From positions 85,997-149,996 of the forward strand of contig NZ_WQEG01000007.1 in NCBI RefSeq assembly GCF_013033515.1: 64,000 nt of DNA, written 5' to 3'. The notes beneath the pieces are model-generated. The model saw only the letters and a list, made by a program, of their open reading frames with translations. It had not been told where the DNA came from and ran no database searches. Position 1 is the first letter of the stretch; each line of letters starts with the position of its first letter. Position numbers and translations under genes: made by a program. This document shows positions 1 through 8,545 of this stretch, piece after piece. This DNA is from Ruegeria sp. HKCCA6707 (GTDB lineage Bacteria > Pseudomonadota > Alphaproteobacteria > Rhodobacterales > Rhodobacteraceae).

Positions 1-2
1 AC

Positions 3-41
3 ACCTCGTCCCTGATCAAGCGCCTGCGCGCGCTTGGCTAG
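3..41 (+). CDS. 3' end of an upstream CDS (partial)
   Basis: An open frame enters from the left edge and ends at a TAG at 39-41, encoding the C-terminal residues TSSLIKRLRALG. The short basic tail is followed at once by a hairpin-like sequence, as expected for the end of a gene. Too little is present to name the product. The frame and stop are seen directly; that it is a real gene is inferred from its position before a terminator-like structure. Confidence 0.5.
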   Translation, partial: TSSLIKRLRALG

Positions 42-90
42 GCAGACAATGGGGGGCTGTCTGCCCCCGTTGCGACAAGCGCGATTTTTT
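41..90 (+). terminator. Terminator-like G-rich hairpin and T-run
   Basis: Two alternative stems overlap here: GGCAGAC (41-47) with GTCTGCC (59-65), and GGGGGC (52-57) with GCCCCC (63-68). A run of seven T follows near 84-90. It lies directly after the stop of the upstream partial gene. The G-run/C-run shape resembles the dispersed hairpin element seen elsewhere in this window, so it may be a partial copy. Confidence 0.45.
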
Positions 91-136
91 TCCACCAGAT
101 GAGGCGGAGCCCGACTGTTGAATGGCAGAGGTGTAG

Positions 137-3100
137 ATGAGTGATATTTCAGCATTCTGGTCAGATGCGCTGCGTCAGCACTGGGGGTTAGACGGACGGC
201 TGACACGTCTGGATGGTGAATATGATCTGAACTATCTGGTGCAGGCCACCAATGGCCAGGACTATGTGCTCAAGGTCATGCGAGCGGGATGCGCACCCGC
301 TCTTGTGGATCTGCAAATCCAGGCCTTGTCCCATCTTGCCAACGCAGCGCCAGGCTTGCCGGTACCGAAGGTAATCCCGGATCTGCAAGGCCGGGCGTTG
401 CCAGAGATCGCAGACCCGGATGGCAAGACGCGGCATGTTTGGATGCTGGAACGGCTGCCCGGTGCGGTCTATGCGAAATCAGCTCCAAAGTCCGAGGCTC
501 TGATCCTGAAACTTGGGCGTGTTTTGGGCGCAATGGATCGGGCGCTGGAAGGGTTTCATCATCAGTGGCTGCACCGCGATGCGTTCAAGTGGGACCTGAC
601 ACAGGCGGGCTGGATAGATAGCAAGTTGGATCGGATCGCAGACCCTGCACGCCGTATTTTGCTACGTGAAATTTGCGAGGGCTTTCACGCGGTGTCACAG
701 CGTTTGGCAGATTTGCCCAAACAGGCCATTCACAACGATGCCAATGACTACAACATTCTGGTCGAAGGCGAATTGGGCGAGCAGCACCGGATCTCTGGTC
801 TGATTGATCTTGGCGATATGTGCGCCGCGCCACGGGTGTGTGAACTGGCCATTGCCGGAGCTTATGTGGTGCTGGATCACCCAAAGCCGGAACGCGCGCT
901 GACAGCGCTGGTCAAAGGCTACAATGCGGCCAATCGGTTGCGCACGGAAGAAGTGGATCTGATCTGGCCGCTTTTGCGTATGCGCCTGGCGGTTTCCGTG
1001 GTGAATTCAACGCTTATGGCGGCAGAGACCCCTGATGACCCCTACGTGACCATCTCGCAGGCTCCGGCCTGGCGGTTTTTGGAGAACCCTTCAGTCAATG
1101 GTGGGCTGATGGCCGCGCGACTGCGGGCAGCCTGTGGCTTGCCTGTCGCCGATGAGGCCGAACGCGTGATGGCCTTTCTGCGTGATCAACGCGGTCAGTT
1201 CGCACCCATGTTCGGGCAGGATTTGAATGACCTGCCTCTGGGATCGCTGTCCGTTGAGAACTCGACCTGGCCACAAAACCCGTTTGATATGCCTTTATCC
1301 GAGGCCGCGCGCGTGGGGTCTGAGTTTGGTGAGGGCCTGTGGCTGGGCTATTACAACGAACCGCGTTTGATCTATGCCGAGCCCGGGTTCCGCAAGGGGC
1401 CGTGGAAAGCGTCGGATCGGCGCACCGTGCATCTGGCAGTAGACGTCTTCGCAGCTGCGGGAACCGAACTGTACGCACCATTGGCTGGGCGGGTCGAAGT
1501 GGTCGAGAACCGGGACAACCACCTGGATTATGGCGGTGTGGTCATCCTGCGACATGAAACGCCCAAGGGGGATCCCTTTTATACACTCTACGGCCATCTG
1601 GACCCTGAATGCTGTGACCGTTTGAAACCCGGTGATCCGGTAGAACACGGGGCCGTGTTTGCCCGTCTGGGCGATCCTGGACAGAATGGCGGATGGGCGC
1701 CGCATGTGCATTTCCAACTGGCGCTGACCACTGACGGAATGGAGGCCGACTGGCCCGGCGTCGGTGACCCTGATGAGATGGAGCTGTGGCACGCTGTTTG
1801 CCCGAACCCAGCGGCGCTGTTGAACCTGCCAGACGAGAAGGTTTATTATCGACCCACCGACGCGCAAGCGGTGCTGCGGAATCGTCAGGACCATTTCGCT
1901 GGAAACCTGTCGTTGACCTATGACGTACCAGTGATGCTGGTGCGCGGGTGGAAGCACCATCTGTTTGACGAGTGGGGCAGGCCTTATCTTGACGCCTATA
2001 ACAATGTCCCCCATGTCGGCCACGCGCAACCGCGCATTCAGGCCGTGGCGGCGGATCAGTTGAAGCGGGTGAACTCGAACACGCGCTACCTCCACCCCGC
2101 GCAAACGGCATTTGCTGATAAACTCCTGTCGAAATTGCCCAATCACCTTCAGGTCTGCTTCTTTGTCAACTCGGGCACCGAGGCCAATGAGCTGGCGCTT
2201 CGTTTGGCGCGGGCGCATACGGGCTCAAAAGGGATCGTAACGCCCGATCATGGCTATCATGGGAACACGAACGCCGCGGTGGCGATCTCGGCCTATAAGT
2301 TCAACAAGCCCGGTGGTGTCGGCAAGGCCGATTGGGTTGAGCTTGTTGAGGTCGCGGATGATTATCGCGGGAGATACAAACGCGATGATGACCAGCGGGC
2401 GCAAAAATATGCCGATTTAGTGGACCCCGCCATCCAGGCCTTGCAAGAGCGGGGTCAGGGATTGGCAGGGTTTATCGCTGAAACCTTCCCGTCTGTCGGG
2501 GGCCAGATTATTCCACCCAACGGGTACCTGCCCGCCGTTTACGACAAGATCCGCGCGGCTGGAGGGCTCTGCATTGCAGATGAGGTTCAGACCGGGCTTG
2601 GACGGTTGGGAACGCATTATTTTGGCTTTGAGCAACAAGGCGCGTTGCCGGATATCGTTGTTCTGGGCAAACCCATCGGGAACGGGCACCCGATCGGGGT
2701 AGTTGTGACCACCAAAGCCATCGCTGAAAGCTTTGACAATGGGATCGAGTTCTTTTCGACCTTTGGCGGCTCAACCCTGTCTTGCCGGATCGGCAAAGAG
2801 GTTTTGGATATTGTTGATGACGAAGGCTTGCAGGAAAACGCCCAGCTGATGGGCGCGCGTCTGATCGACGGGCTGCGCGAGATCGAGGCCGAGTTCGCCT
2901 GCGTCGGCGATGTGCGCGGTATGGGGCTGTTTCTGGGGGTCGAATTGATCAATCCGGATGGTTCAGAAGGCACCGAGATCTGTCGATACGTCAAAAACCG
3001 AATGCGTGATCATCGTATTCTTATTGGTAGCGAAGGGCCCAAAGACAACGTGCTCAAGATCCGACCACCGCTGACGATTGAAGCTGATGATGTGGACATG

Positions 3101-3208
3101 ATCCTCTGGGCTTTGCGCGATGTATTATGCGAAGTAGGCGACTTCGCCCCTGTCCCTGTCCCATCCTGCGGCCACGCGCATCATCAAGCCGGGTGCGGCT
3201 GCAGCTAA
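137..3208 (+). CDS. Kinase-M23 peptidase-class III aminotransferase fusion protein
   Basis: A 1023-residue three-domain protein. Residues about 25-270 are an aminoglycoside/choline-kinase-type phosphotransferase with the catalytic HNDANDYN loop near residue 199 and an IDLGD metal site near 222. Residues about 410-540 are an M23 (LytM) domain that keeps HxxxD (near 432) and HVH (near 523). Residues about 580-1000 are a class III PLP aminotransferase with SGTEANE near 678, DEVQTG near 815 and a likely PLP lysine at K845 in GKPIGNG. The aminotransferase resembles ethanolamine-phosphate and phosphohydroxylysine phospho-lyases, which suggests that the kinase phosphorylates an amino alcohol and the lyase domain eliminates phosphate; this is inference. 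No signal peptide is visible, so the M23 domain is odd for a cytoplasmic protein. Confidence 0.85.
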   Translation: MSDISAFWSDALRQHWGLDGRLTRLDGEYDLNYLVQATNGQDYVLKVMRAGCAPALVDLQIQALSHLANAAPGLPVPKVIPDLQGRALPEIADPDGKTRHVWMLERLPGAVYAKSAPKSEALILKLGRVLGAMDRALEGFHHQWLHRDAFKWDLTQAGWIDSKLDRIADPARRILLREICEGFHAVSQRLADLPKQAIHNDANDYNILVEGELGEQHRISGLIDLGDMCAAPRVCELAIAGAYVVLDHPKPERALTALVKGYNAANRLRTEEVDLIWPLLRMRLAVSVVNSTLMAAETPDDPYVTISQAPAWRFLENPSVNGGLMAARLRAACGLPVADEAERVMAFLRDQRGQFAPMFGQDLNDLPLGSLSVENSTWPQNPFDMPLSEAARVGSEFGEGLWLGYYNEPRLIYAEPGFRKGPWKASDRRTVHLAVDVFAAAGTELYAPLAGRVEVVENRDNHLDYGGVVILRHETPKGDPFYTLYGHLDPECCDRLKPGDPVEHGAVFARLGDPGQNGGWAPHVHFQLALTTDGMEADWPGVGDPDEMELWHAVCPNPAALLNLPDEKVYYRPTDAQAVLRNRQDHFAGNLSLTYDVPVMLVRGWKHHLFDEWGRPYLDAYNNVPHVGHAQPRIQAVAADQLKRVNSNTRYLHPAQTAFADKLLSKLPNHLQVCFFVNSGTEANELALRLARAHTGSKGIVTPDHGYHGNTNAAVAISAYKFNKPGGVGKADWVELVEVADDYRGRYKRDDDQRAQKYADLVDPAIQALQERGQGLAGFIAETFPSVGGQIIPPNGYLPAVYDKIRAAGGLCIADEVQTGLGRLGTHYFGFEQQGALPDIVVLGKPIGNGHPIGVVVTTKAIAESFDNGIEFFSTFGGSTLSCRIGKEVLDIVDDEGLQENAQLMGARLIDGLREIEAEFACVGDVRGMGLFLGVELINPDGSEGTEICRYVKNRMRDHRILIGSEGPKDNVLKIRPPLTIEADDVDMILWALRDVLCEVGDFAPVPVPSCGHAHHQAGCGCS

Positions 3209-3209
3209 A

Positions 3210-3237
3210 AGAAACCCCGGTGGAAACCGGGGTTTCT
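3210..3237 (+). terminator. Perfect hairpin after the fusion gene
   Basis: An 11-bp perfect inverted repeat, AGAAACCCCGG then a 6-nt loop then CCGGGGTTTCT, begins one base after the TAA of the aminotransferase fusion gene. There is no long T-run after the right arm. It is the natural 3' end of that transcript. Confidence 0.75.
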
Positions 3238-3403
3238 GCGCCGATCAATGAGCCACAAGCGGGGCGTTGCGAGAACCAAATCACGGCACGGGGGTCTTAC
3301 GAGCCTCCAAGACAGGTTTACCAAAATGCTTTGCCAATTCTGCCTTCGCAGCCGCGGTTTTCAGGAGCACTGTTCTCGATGGCATCCACTCAGGGCTTAA
3401 CGC

Positions 3404-3571
3404 TCATTTCGTTAGGATCAATTTCCCGGCACGGGTAATGCGTAGCGTATATAGCTGGTCACCCAATTCGATGTGAGCGAGATTACCACCTTTGGTCAGG
3501 TCTTCAGCCTTGTGGGCCGGAAGCAATGAGACCGGGTAACCTTGGGTCGGGGTCGGGTTTTGAGCGTTCAT
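3404..3571 (-). CDS. hemP: Hemin uptake protein HemP
   Basis: A 55-residue protein ending in the HemP/HmuP signature: LTKGG, then a conserved IELGDQLYTLRITRAGKLILTK-type C-terminus. Family members are small cytoplasmic proteins needed for haem uptake, some acting as activators of the haem receptor operon. I chose the ATG at 3571 because GGAG sits about 8 nt upstream; an in-frame ATG at 3628 would add 19 residues but has a weak ribosome site. No haem transporter genes adjoin it, so here it stands alone between convergent or divergent unrelated genes. A TTGACA-like hexamer lies upstream on the same strand (3693-3698), but I cannot identify an iron-responsive box with confidence. Confidence 0.85.
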   Translation of the reverse strand: MNAQNPTPTQGYPVSLLPAHKAEDLTKGGNLAHIELGDQLYTLRITRAGKLILTK

Positions 3572-3792
3572 CAGGGCGTCTCCAGAAGGTGTCGGGCAAC
3601 AAGCCGTATCTGTTTTGGACTGTGTCATCTGGCTGACCCAGAATTGGGTTGGCTACGCGGCATAGGGTTAATCTGATAATTTTTGTCGGATATGTCAAGG
3701 TCTGTCTTTTCTCGATCGCATCCCGGCTTGGCATTGTATCCCAGACCAAGGGGCGCTAGGCCCGAAATACCGTGGTAAAGGATGGAAAGCGC

Positions 3793-4473
3793 ATGCAAGC
3801 AGCTGTTGTATTTGACCTCGATGGCACATTGATCGACAGCCTCGCCGATTTGGCGCAATCGGTGAACCGAATGCTGGCAGATGTCGGCCAGGACCCATTG
3901 CCAGATGAAACCATCAAGGGGTTTGTTGGCAACGGGCTGCCAACACTTGTCGAACGGGCGATGACCCATTGCGCCATACCGATGGATCGACATGTTGAGC
4001 TTACCCAAAGCACCTTGGCGCATTACAACGCTACCCCCTGCGAACACACCAGATGCTACCCGGGCGTGACTGGCGCTTTGACCCAATTGCGTGACATGGG
4101 ACATGTTTTGGCCGTCTGCACCAACAAGCCCGAGGCCCCGGCACGTCATGTGTTAGAAGCGTTGAATCTGTCGCATTTCTTTGACGTGGTCACCGGGGGT
4201 GACACGCTGCCAACGCGCAAACCGGACCCGCAACACCTGCTTGCCACCTATGATGCGATGGACATATCGGGGCCCTTGATCTTTGTCGGAGACAGCGAGG
4301 TGGACGCCGAAACCGGGCGACGCGCCGGGGTGCCGTTCCTGCTCTTCACCGAGGGCTATCGCAAATCGCCCATAGAAAAGCTGCCCCATTCCGCAAGCTA
4401 CAATCACAGCTCGAATCTGCCCGAACTTGTAAAAGATCTTATGCAGCAGGACCCAGAGACTGTATCGAGATAA
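3793..4473 (+). CDS. gph: Phosphoglycolate phosphatase (HAD family)
   Basis: A 226-residue HAD-superfamily phosphatase. Motif I is DLDGTLIDS at residues 8-16, motif II lies in VCTNKPEAP, and motif IV is FVGDSEVDAE, with a lysine in TRKPDP between them. This pattern fits Gph, which removes 2-phosphoglycolate made by DNA repair or by oxygenase side reactions. I prefer the ATG at 3793, which places the catalytic aspartate close to the N-terminus; a GTG at 3772 in the same frame would add seven residues. The gene stands alone and is followed by a long inverted repeat. Other HAD substrates cannot be excluded from sequence alone. Confidence 0.85.
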   Translation: MQAAVVFDLDGTLIDSLADLAQSVNRMLADVGQDPLPDETIKGFVGNGLPTLVERAMTHCAIPMDRHVELTQSTLAHYNATPCEHTRCYPGVTGALTQLRDMGHVLAVCTNKPEAPARHVLEALNLSHFFDVVTGGDTLPTRKPDPQHLLATYDAMDISGPLIFVGDSEVDAETGRRAGVPFLLFTEGYRKSPIEKLPHSASYNHSSNLPELVKDLMQQDPETVSR

Positions 4474-4543
4474 TCACAAAACCCCCAATAGAGGGGCCGG
4501 TCGAGGGGGTTTGATACCGACCCCTCATTGGGGAATTTTGTGA
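4474..4543. terminator. Long imperfect inverted repeat between gph and ackA
   Basis: Arms of about 30 nt beginning TCACAAAA on the left and ending TTTTGTGA on the right flank a loop of roughly 10-14 nt, with a few mismatches compatible with G-U pairs. It starts inside the first bases after the gph stop codon and lies between two convergent genes, so it is probably a bidirectional terminator. Confidence 0.6.
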
Positions 4544-4550
4544 AAGTGAC

Positions 4551-4572
4551 AAGACCGCGGGGGGACGGTCTT
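4551..4572. repeat. Short hairpin AAGACCG/CGGTCTT
   Basis: A perfect 7-bp inverted repeat around an 8-nt loop lies a few bases after the long inverted repeat in the gph/ackA convergent gap. It has no T-run. It may add to transcription arrest between the two genes. Confidence 0.4.
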
Positions 4573-4635
4573 GAAGCGGTAAACCAGTCATACCCCAGCC
4601 ACACAGATCGGGATATTGGGGGTTTCCCGTAGTGG

Positions 4636-4651
4636 TTAATTTTTTCTTAAC
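4636..4651. promoter_or_regulatory. CtrA-like motif TTAA-N7-TTAAC
   Basis: TTAA at 4636-4639 and TTAAC at 4647-4651 are separated by exactly seven bases, the consensus for the alphaproteobacterial response regulator CtrA. The site sits downstream of both flanking genes (ackA ends at 4674), where no promoter is expected, so function is doubtful. Confidence 0.3.
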
Positions 4652-4673
4652 GAAACCCTACCACCGAGCGGCC

Positions 4674-5849
4674 TTACACCTGCATCAGTTGCAGCGCGGC
4701 CCGTGCGATCACCAATTCTTCGTTGGTAGGAACAACCATCAGCGTCACACGCGACAGATCGGTCGAAATCACGGTGCGGTTGTCCGCATTGGCGTCATGG
4801 TCCAGCTCAATTCCCAGCCAGCCCATATCGGTGCAGATACGTTCACGGATATAGGTTGAATTCTCGCCAATCCCTCCGGTGAACACAAGCGCATCCAACC
4901 CGCCCAGAACAGCAGCCATCGCCCCCAACTCGCGCCGAATTCGGAAGGTGAAATAGTTGATCGCATTGCGTGCACCTGGCGCGTCCGAAGCTTCGAGCGT
5001 CCGCATATCGCTGGTCATGCCCGATAGGCCCAGCAGACCGGATTTCCGGTACAGCAGATCCGAGATCTCGTCTGCACTCATGCTGCACTGATCCATCAGA
5101 TACAGAACAACACCCGGGTCCAACTGCCCGCACCGTGTACCCATGGGCAAGCCGTCCATGGCCGAAAACCCCATGCTGGAGCCCACCGACCGCCCATCAA
5201 TCATCGCGCACATCGACGCCCCGTTGCCCAGATGGGCAACAACCACGCGCCCGCCATGTATAAGCGGTGCCGTCTCTTTCAAATGGCCCGAGACGTACTC
5301 ATAACTGAGCCCATGAAAGCCATAGCGCCGCACGCCGATATCGTAAAACTCAGACGGCAGCGCAAAGGTGTCGTTGACCCAGGGGTGGTTGCGGTGAAAT
5401 GCGGTATCGAAACACGCAACCTGCTTGGCTTCTGGGAAACGCTTCATCGCATCTTGCGCCCCGTCCAGATTGACGGGCTGATGCAACGGTGCAAACGGTT
5501 CGAGCTGTCTCAGCTTCTCAAGGCTGTCCGGCGTCAGAACCACGGGCCCTCCGTTGTTCGGACCTCCATGCACCACGCGATGCCCGACCGCCGCAATACG
5601 CGCATGTGGGAATTCGATCTGGAGCAGATTCAAAATGCTGTCCAAAGCGGCTCCATGATCGCGCAACGCGTCCGAAACACCATCCTCCAGAGATTTTCCA
5701 TCCCGTTCACGCAAACGAATATGGGCCGAAGAGCTGCCGATATTTTCAACGATCCCCGAACAGATCAACACCGGATCGCTTTGCGACGCAGCAAACAGGC
5801 CAAATTTCAAGGACGAAGAGCCCGCATTCAAGGTGATGATGTGATCCAT
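4674..5849 (-). CDS. ackA: Acetate kinase
   Basis: A 391-residue ASKHA-fold kinase interconverting acetate plus ATP with acetyl phosphate. Family signatures are present in order: NAGSSSLKF near the N-terminus, GHRVVHGG, FDTAFH, RYGFHG, HLGNGAS, TRCGQLDPG and GGIGENS near the C-terminus. The length is normal for the family. No phosphate acetyltransferase gene lies beside it; the next gene upstream, nrdJ, is on the same strand but 284 bp away, so ackA probably has its own promoter in 5850-6133, where I see no other gene. Confidence 0.95.
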   Translation of the reverse strand: MDHIITLNAGSSSLKFGLFAASQSDPVLICSGIVENIGSSSAHIRLRERDGKSLEDGVSDALRDHGAALDSILNLLQIEFPHARIAAVGHRVVHGGPNNGGPVVLTPDSLEKLRQLEPFAPLHQPVNLDGAQDAMKRFPEAKQVACFDTAFHRNHPWVNDTFALPSEFYDIGVRRYGFHGLSYEYVSGHLKETAPLIHGGRVVVAHLGNGASMCAMIDGRSVGSSMGFSAMDGLPMGTRCGQLDPGVVLYLMDQCSMSADEISDLLYRKSGLLGLSGMTSDMRTLEASDAPGARNAINYFTFRIRRELGAMAAVLGGLDALVFTGGIGENSTYIRERICTDMGWLGIELDHDANADNRTVISTDLSRVTLMVVPTNEELVIARAALQLMQV

Positions 5850-6133
5850 AAGAGAGGCTATTTCCCCAAACCGAATTCAGGGGCGCGTTCACGCCCGACA
5901 CTGAATACGCGTTGTCGCAATTCGTCTAACTGTTCAGACTGATGAAGCATCTTGTCCGAAAACACCAGCGCTGTGCCCGGCACCCGTCAGATACCGTTCG
6001 AATGTTTCATCAATATGTCGCTGCGGGCCCTCAGCGCCACGTACGCCCGACGACCATTTCAAAAATGGCCGCATGACCTATGGGCATCCGACAAAAGCAA
6101 CAGTTTGCGGCTCAGGAAACCCTCAGGCTCTGG

Positions 6134-8416
6134 TTACCCACATTTGGAATGTCCGCAGCTGCGGCAGGTCATGCAGCCTTCGATCATCACCATGTCATAT
6201 TGCCCGCAGGACGGGCAGGCTTTGCCGCGCGGGGCGTCCATGTTGACAACCTGCGCTTGAGGGTCGGATTTCAGGCCCATCCCCTCGCCTTCCAGGAACC
6301 CGATGGCAACCATATGCTGTTCGATCACGCCACCGATGGCGGCCAGGATTGACGGAATATACTTGCCCTGCACCCAGGCCCCACCACGCGGGTCAAAGAC
6401 GGCCTTCAGCTCTTCCACCACAAAAGACACATCCCCGCCACGCCGGAACACAGCCGAAATCATGCGGGTCAGGGCCAGAGTCCAGGCATAGTGTTCCATG
6501 TTCTTCGAGTTGATAAACACTTCAAAAGGTCGCCGGCGTTGGCCGATCACGATATCATTGATGGTCAGATAGATCGCATGTTCGCTGTCAGGCCATTTCA
6601 GCTTATAGGTCGATCCTTCCAGAGATTGCGGGCGATCCAGCGGCTCGGACATATAGATCACGTCGCCGCCGTCCACCTCATGCGGTGCACTGGCGCTTTC
6701 ACCGGGCGCTTTGTCGTCGCTTTCAGATACGGTCAGGACCGAGCCCGTCACATCATTCGGGCGGTAGGTCGTGCAACCTTTGCAGCCTTCATCCCAGGCC
6801 TGCATGTAGACGTCTTTGAACGCATCAAAGCTGATATCTTCCGGGCAGTTGATCGTCTTGGAAATCGAGCTGTCGATCCATTTCTGTGCCGCCGCCTGCA
6901 TCTTGACGTGATCTGACGGGCTGAGAGTCTGCGCATTGACGAAATAGTCGGGCAATTCAGTATCGCCGAACTTATCGCGCCACATCTGCACCGCATAGTC
7001 CACAACCTCTTCTTCAGTGCGTGAGCCATCCTTTTGCAGCACCTTACGGGTGTAGGCGTAAGCAAAGACCGGCTCGATCCCCGAGGACACATTGCCAGCA
7101 TAAAGCGATATCGTCCCCGTTGGCGCGATCGATGTCAGCAGCGCATTCCGGATGCCATGTTCCCGGATCGCTGCACGCACATCCTCGTCCATATGCTGCA
7201 TCGTGCCGCTGGCCAGAAACTTCTCGGCATCGAACAAAGGAAACGCCCCTTTTTCCTTTGCCAGATCGACCGACGCCAGATACGCGGCGCGGGCGATTGC
7301 GTGCAACCAGCGCTCGGTTTGACGCGCCGCCTCGTCTGACCCATAGCGCAGGCCCAGCATCAGCAGTGCATCCGCCAGCCCGGTCACGCCCAATCCGATG
7401 CGCCGTTTGGCTTGCGCCTCAGCGGCTTGCTCGGGCAGCGGAAATTTCGATGCATCTACCACATTGTCCATCATCCGCACGGCCGTAGCGACCAGCTCTT
7501 GCAGCGCGGCCTCGTCCAGATGCGCGGCCTCTTCGAACGGGTCTGCCACCAGACGCGCCAGGTTGATCGACCCCAGCAAACACGCGCCATAAGGGGGGAG
7601 CGGCTGCTCTCCGCAGGGGTTGGTGGCGGCTATGGTCTCGACATAGCTCAGGTTGTTGGCCTGATTGATCCGGTCGATAAAGATCACGCCTGGCTCGGCA
7701 TAGTCATAGGTGGCCTGCATGATCTTGTTCCACAGATCCCGCGCCTGAACCGTGTGATAGACCTTGCCGTCAAACACCAGCTCCCACGGGCCATCGGCCT
7801 TGACGGCCTCCATGAACGGGTCGGTGACCAGCACGGACATGTTGAACATGCGCAACCGCGCCGGGTCGGATTTGGCAGTGATGAACTGTTCGATATCGGG
7901 GTGGTCACAGCGCATCGTGGCCATCATCGCCCCCCGGCGAGAACCGGCGGACATAATGGTCCGGCACATGGCATCCCAGACATCCATAAAACTCAACGGC
8001 CCCGAGGCATCGGCGGCCACACCTTTGACATCCGCTCCGCGCGGGCGGATCGTCGAGAAGTCATAACCGATCCCCCCGCCCTGCTGCATGGTCAGCGCGG
8101 CCTCTTTGAGCATATCAAAGATACCGCCCATGCTGTCAGGCACTGTGCCCATGACAAAACAGTTGAACAGAGTCACTTGCCGCGCCGTGCCAGCACCCGC
8201 GGTGATACGGCCCGCTGGCAGGTATTTGAAATCCTCCAGCGCCTCATAGAATTTCCCGGCCCAATGCTCAGGGTCTTTTTCGACCCGCGCCAGATCGCGC
8301 GCGATGCGGCGCCAACTGTCCTCGACCGTCTGGTCAATGGGTGTGCCATCCGCTTCCTTAAAGCGGTATTTCATGTCCCAGATCTGCTCGGCGATGGGGG
8401 CGGCAAAGCGGCTCAT
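6134..8416 (-). CDS. nrdJ: Adenosylcobalamin-dependent ribonucleotide reductase (class II)
   Basis: A 760-residue class II reductase that makes deoxyribonucleotides with coenzyme B12 as radical source, with no need for oxygen or an NrdB partner. Visible features are the active-site cysteine region GAGTARQVTLFNCFV, the NPCGEQPL motif and the GACLLGSINL segment. The C-terminus carries a zinc-ribbon-like module, CPSC...CMTCRSC, which probably holds the cysteines that re-reduce the active site. The start is supported by GGGA about 8 nt upstream. No B12 riboswitch is apparent in the short leader. It shares its upstream region with a divergent DUF1489 gene. Confidence 0.93.
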   Translation of the reverse strand: MSRFAAPIAEQIWDMKYRFKEADGTPIDQTVEDSWRRIARDLARVEKDPEHWAGKFYEALEDFKYLPAGRITAGAGTARQVTLFNCFVMGTVPDSMGGIFDMLKEAALTMQQGGGIGYDFSTIRPRGADVKGVAADASGPLSFMDVWDAMCRTIMSAGSRRGAMMATMRCDHPDIEQFITAKSDPARLRMFNMSVLVTDPFMEAVKADGPWELVFDGKVYHTVQARDLWNKIMQATYDYAEPGVIFIDRINQANNLSYVETIAATNPCGEQPLPPYGACLLGSINLARLVADPFEEAAHLDEAALQELVATAVRMMDNVVDASKFPLPEQAAEAQAKRRIGLGVTGLADALLMLGLRYGSDEAARQTERWLHAIARAAYLASVDLAKEKGAFPLFDAEKFLASGTMQHMDEDVRAAIREHGIRNALLTSIAPTGTISLYAGNVSSGIEPVFAYAYTRKVLQKDGSRTEEEVVDYAVQMWRDKFGDTELPDYFVNAQTLSPSDHVKMQAAAQKWIDSSISKTINCPEDISFDAFKDVYMQAWDEGCKGCTTYRPNDVTGSVLTVSESDDKAPGESASAPHEVDGGDVIYMSEPLDRPQSLEGSTYKLKWPDSEHAIYLTINDIVIGQRRRPFEVFINSKNMEHYAWTLALTRMISAVFRRGGDVSFVVEELKAVFDPRGGAWVQGKYIPSILAAIGGVIEQHMVAIGFLEGEGMGLKSDPQAQVVNMDAPRGKACPSCGQYDMVMIEGCMTCRSCGHSKCG

Positions 8417-8480
8417 TGGTGATTCCCTGACTAGAAAGAGGTATCCAGACTATCTCAATTCACACCATCACCACAACACC

Positions 8481-8508
8481 TTGATGGCTGCGTTTTGCAA
8501 GCTACAAT
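8481..8508 (+). promoter_or_regulatory. Candidate promoter for the DUF1489 gene
   Basis: TTGATG (8481-8486) and TACAAT (8503-8508) are spaced by 16 bp and point towards the DUF1489 start at 8546. The match to sigma-70 hexamers is fair. The nearby ACAATATAG also resembles half of an NrdR box, which would suit the divergent nrdJ, but only one half is convincing. Confidence 0.35.
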
Positions 8509-8545
8509 ATAGAGACCGCTCTTGGGACGACTCTGTGGGAAAGCT

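Noticed and set aside
1295..2218. A 307-codon open frame on the minus strand inside the aminotransferase fusion gene
   Set aside because: It lies fully antisense to a gene with clear domain motifs, and its translation resembles no family; it is a product of high GC.
3660..3700. A possible iron-responsive box upstream of hemP
   Set aside because: The AT-rich sequence did not match Fur, Irr or RirA consensus patterns well enough to claim a site.
7412..8422. A 336-codon plus-strand frame antisense to nrdJ
   Set aside because: nrdJ has unmistakable motifs on the other strand; the antisense translation has no recognisable domain and no ribosome site.
8495..8515. A NrdR box upstream of nrdJ
   Set aside because: Only one half (ACAATATAG) resembles the consensus, and the usual second box at 31-32 bp spacing was not found.
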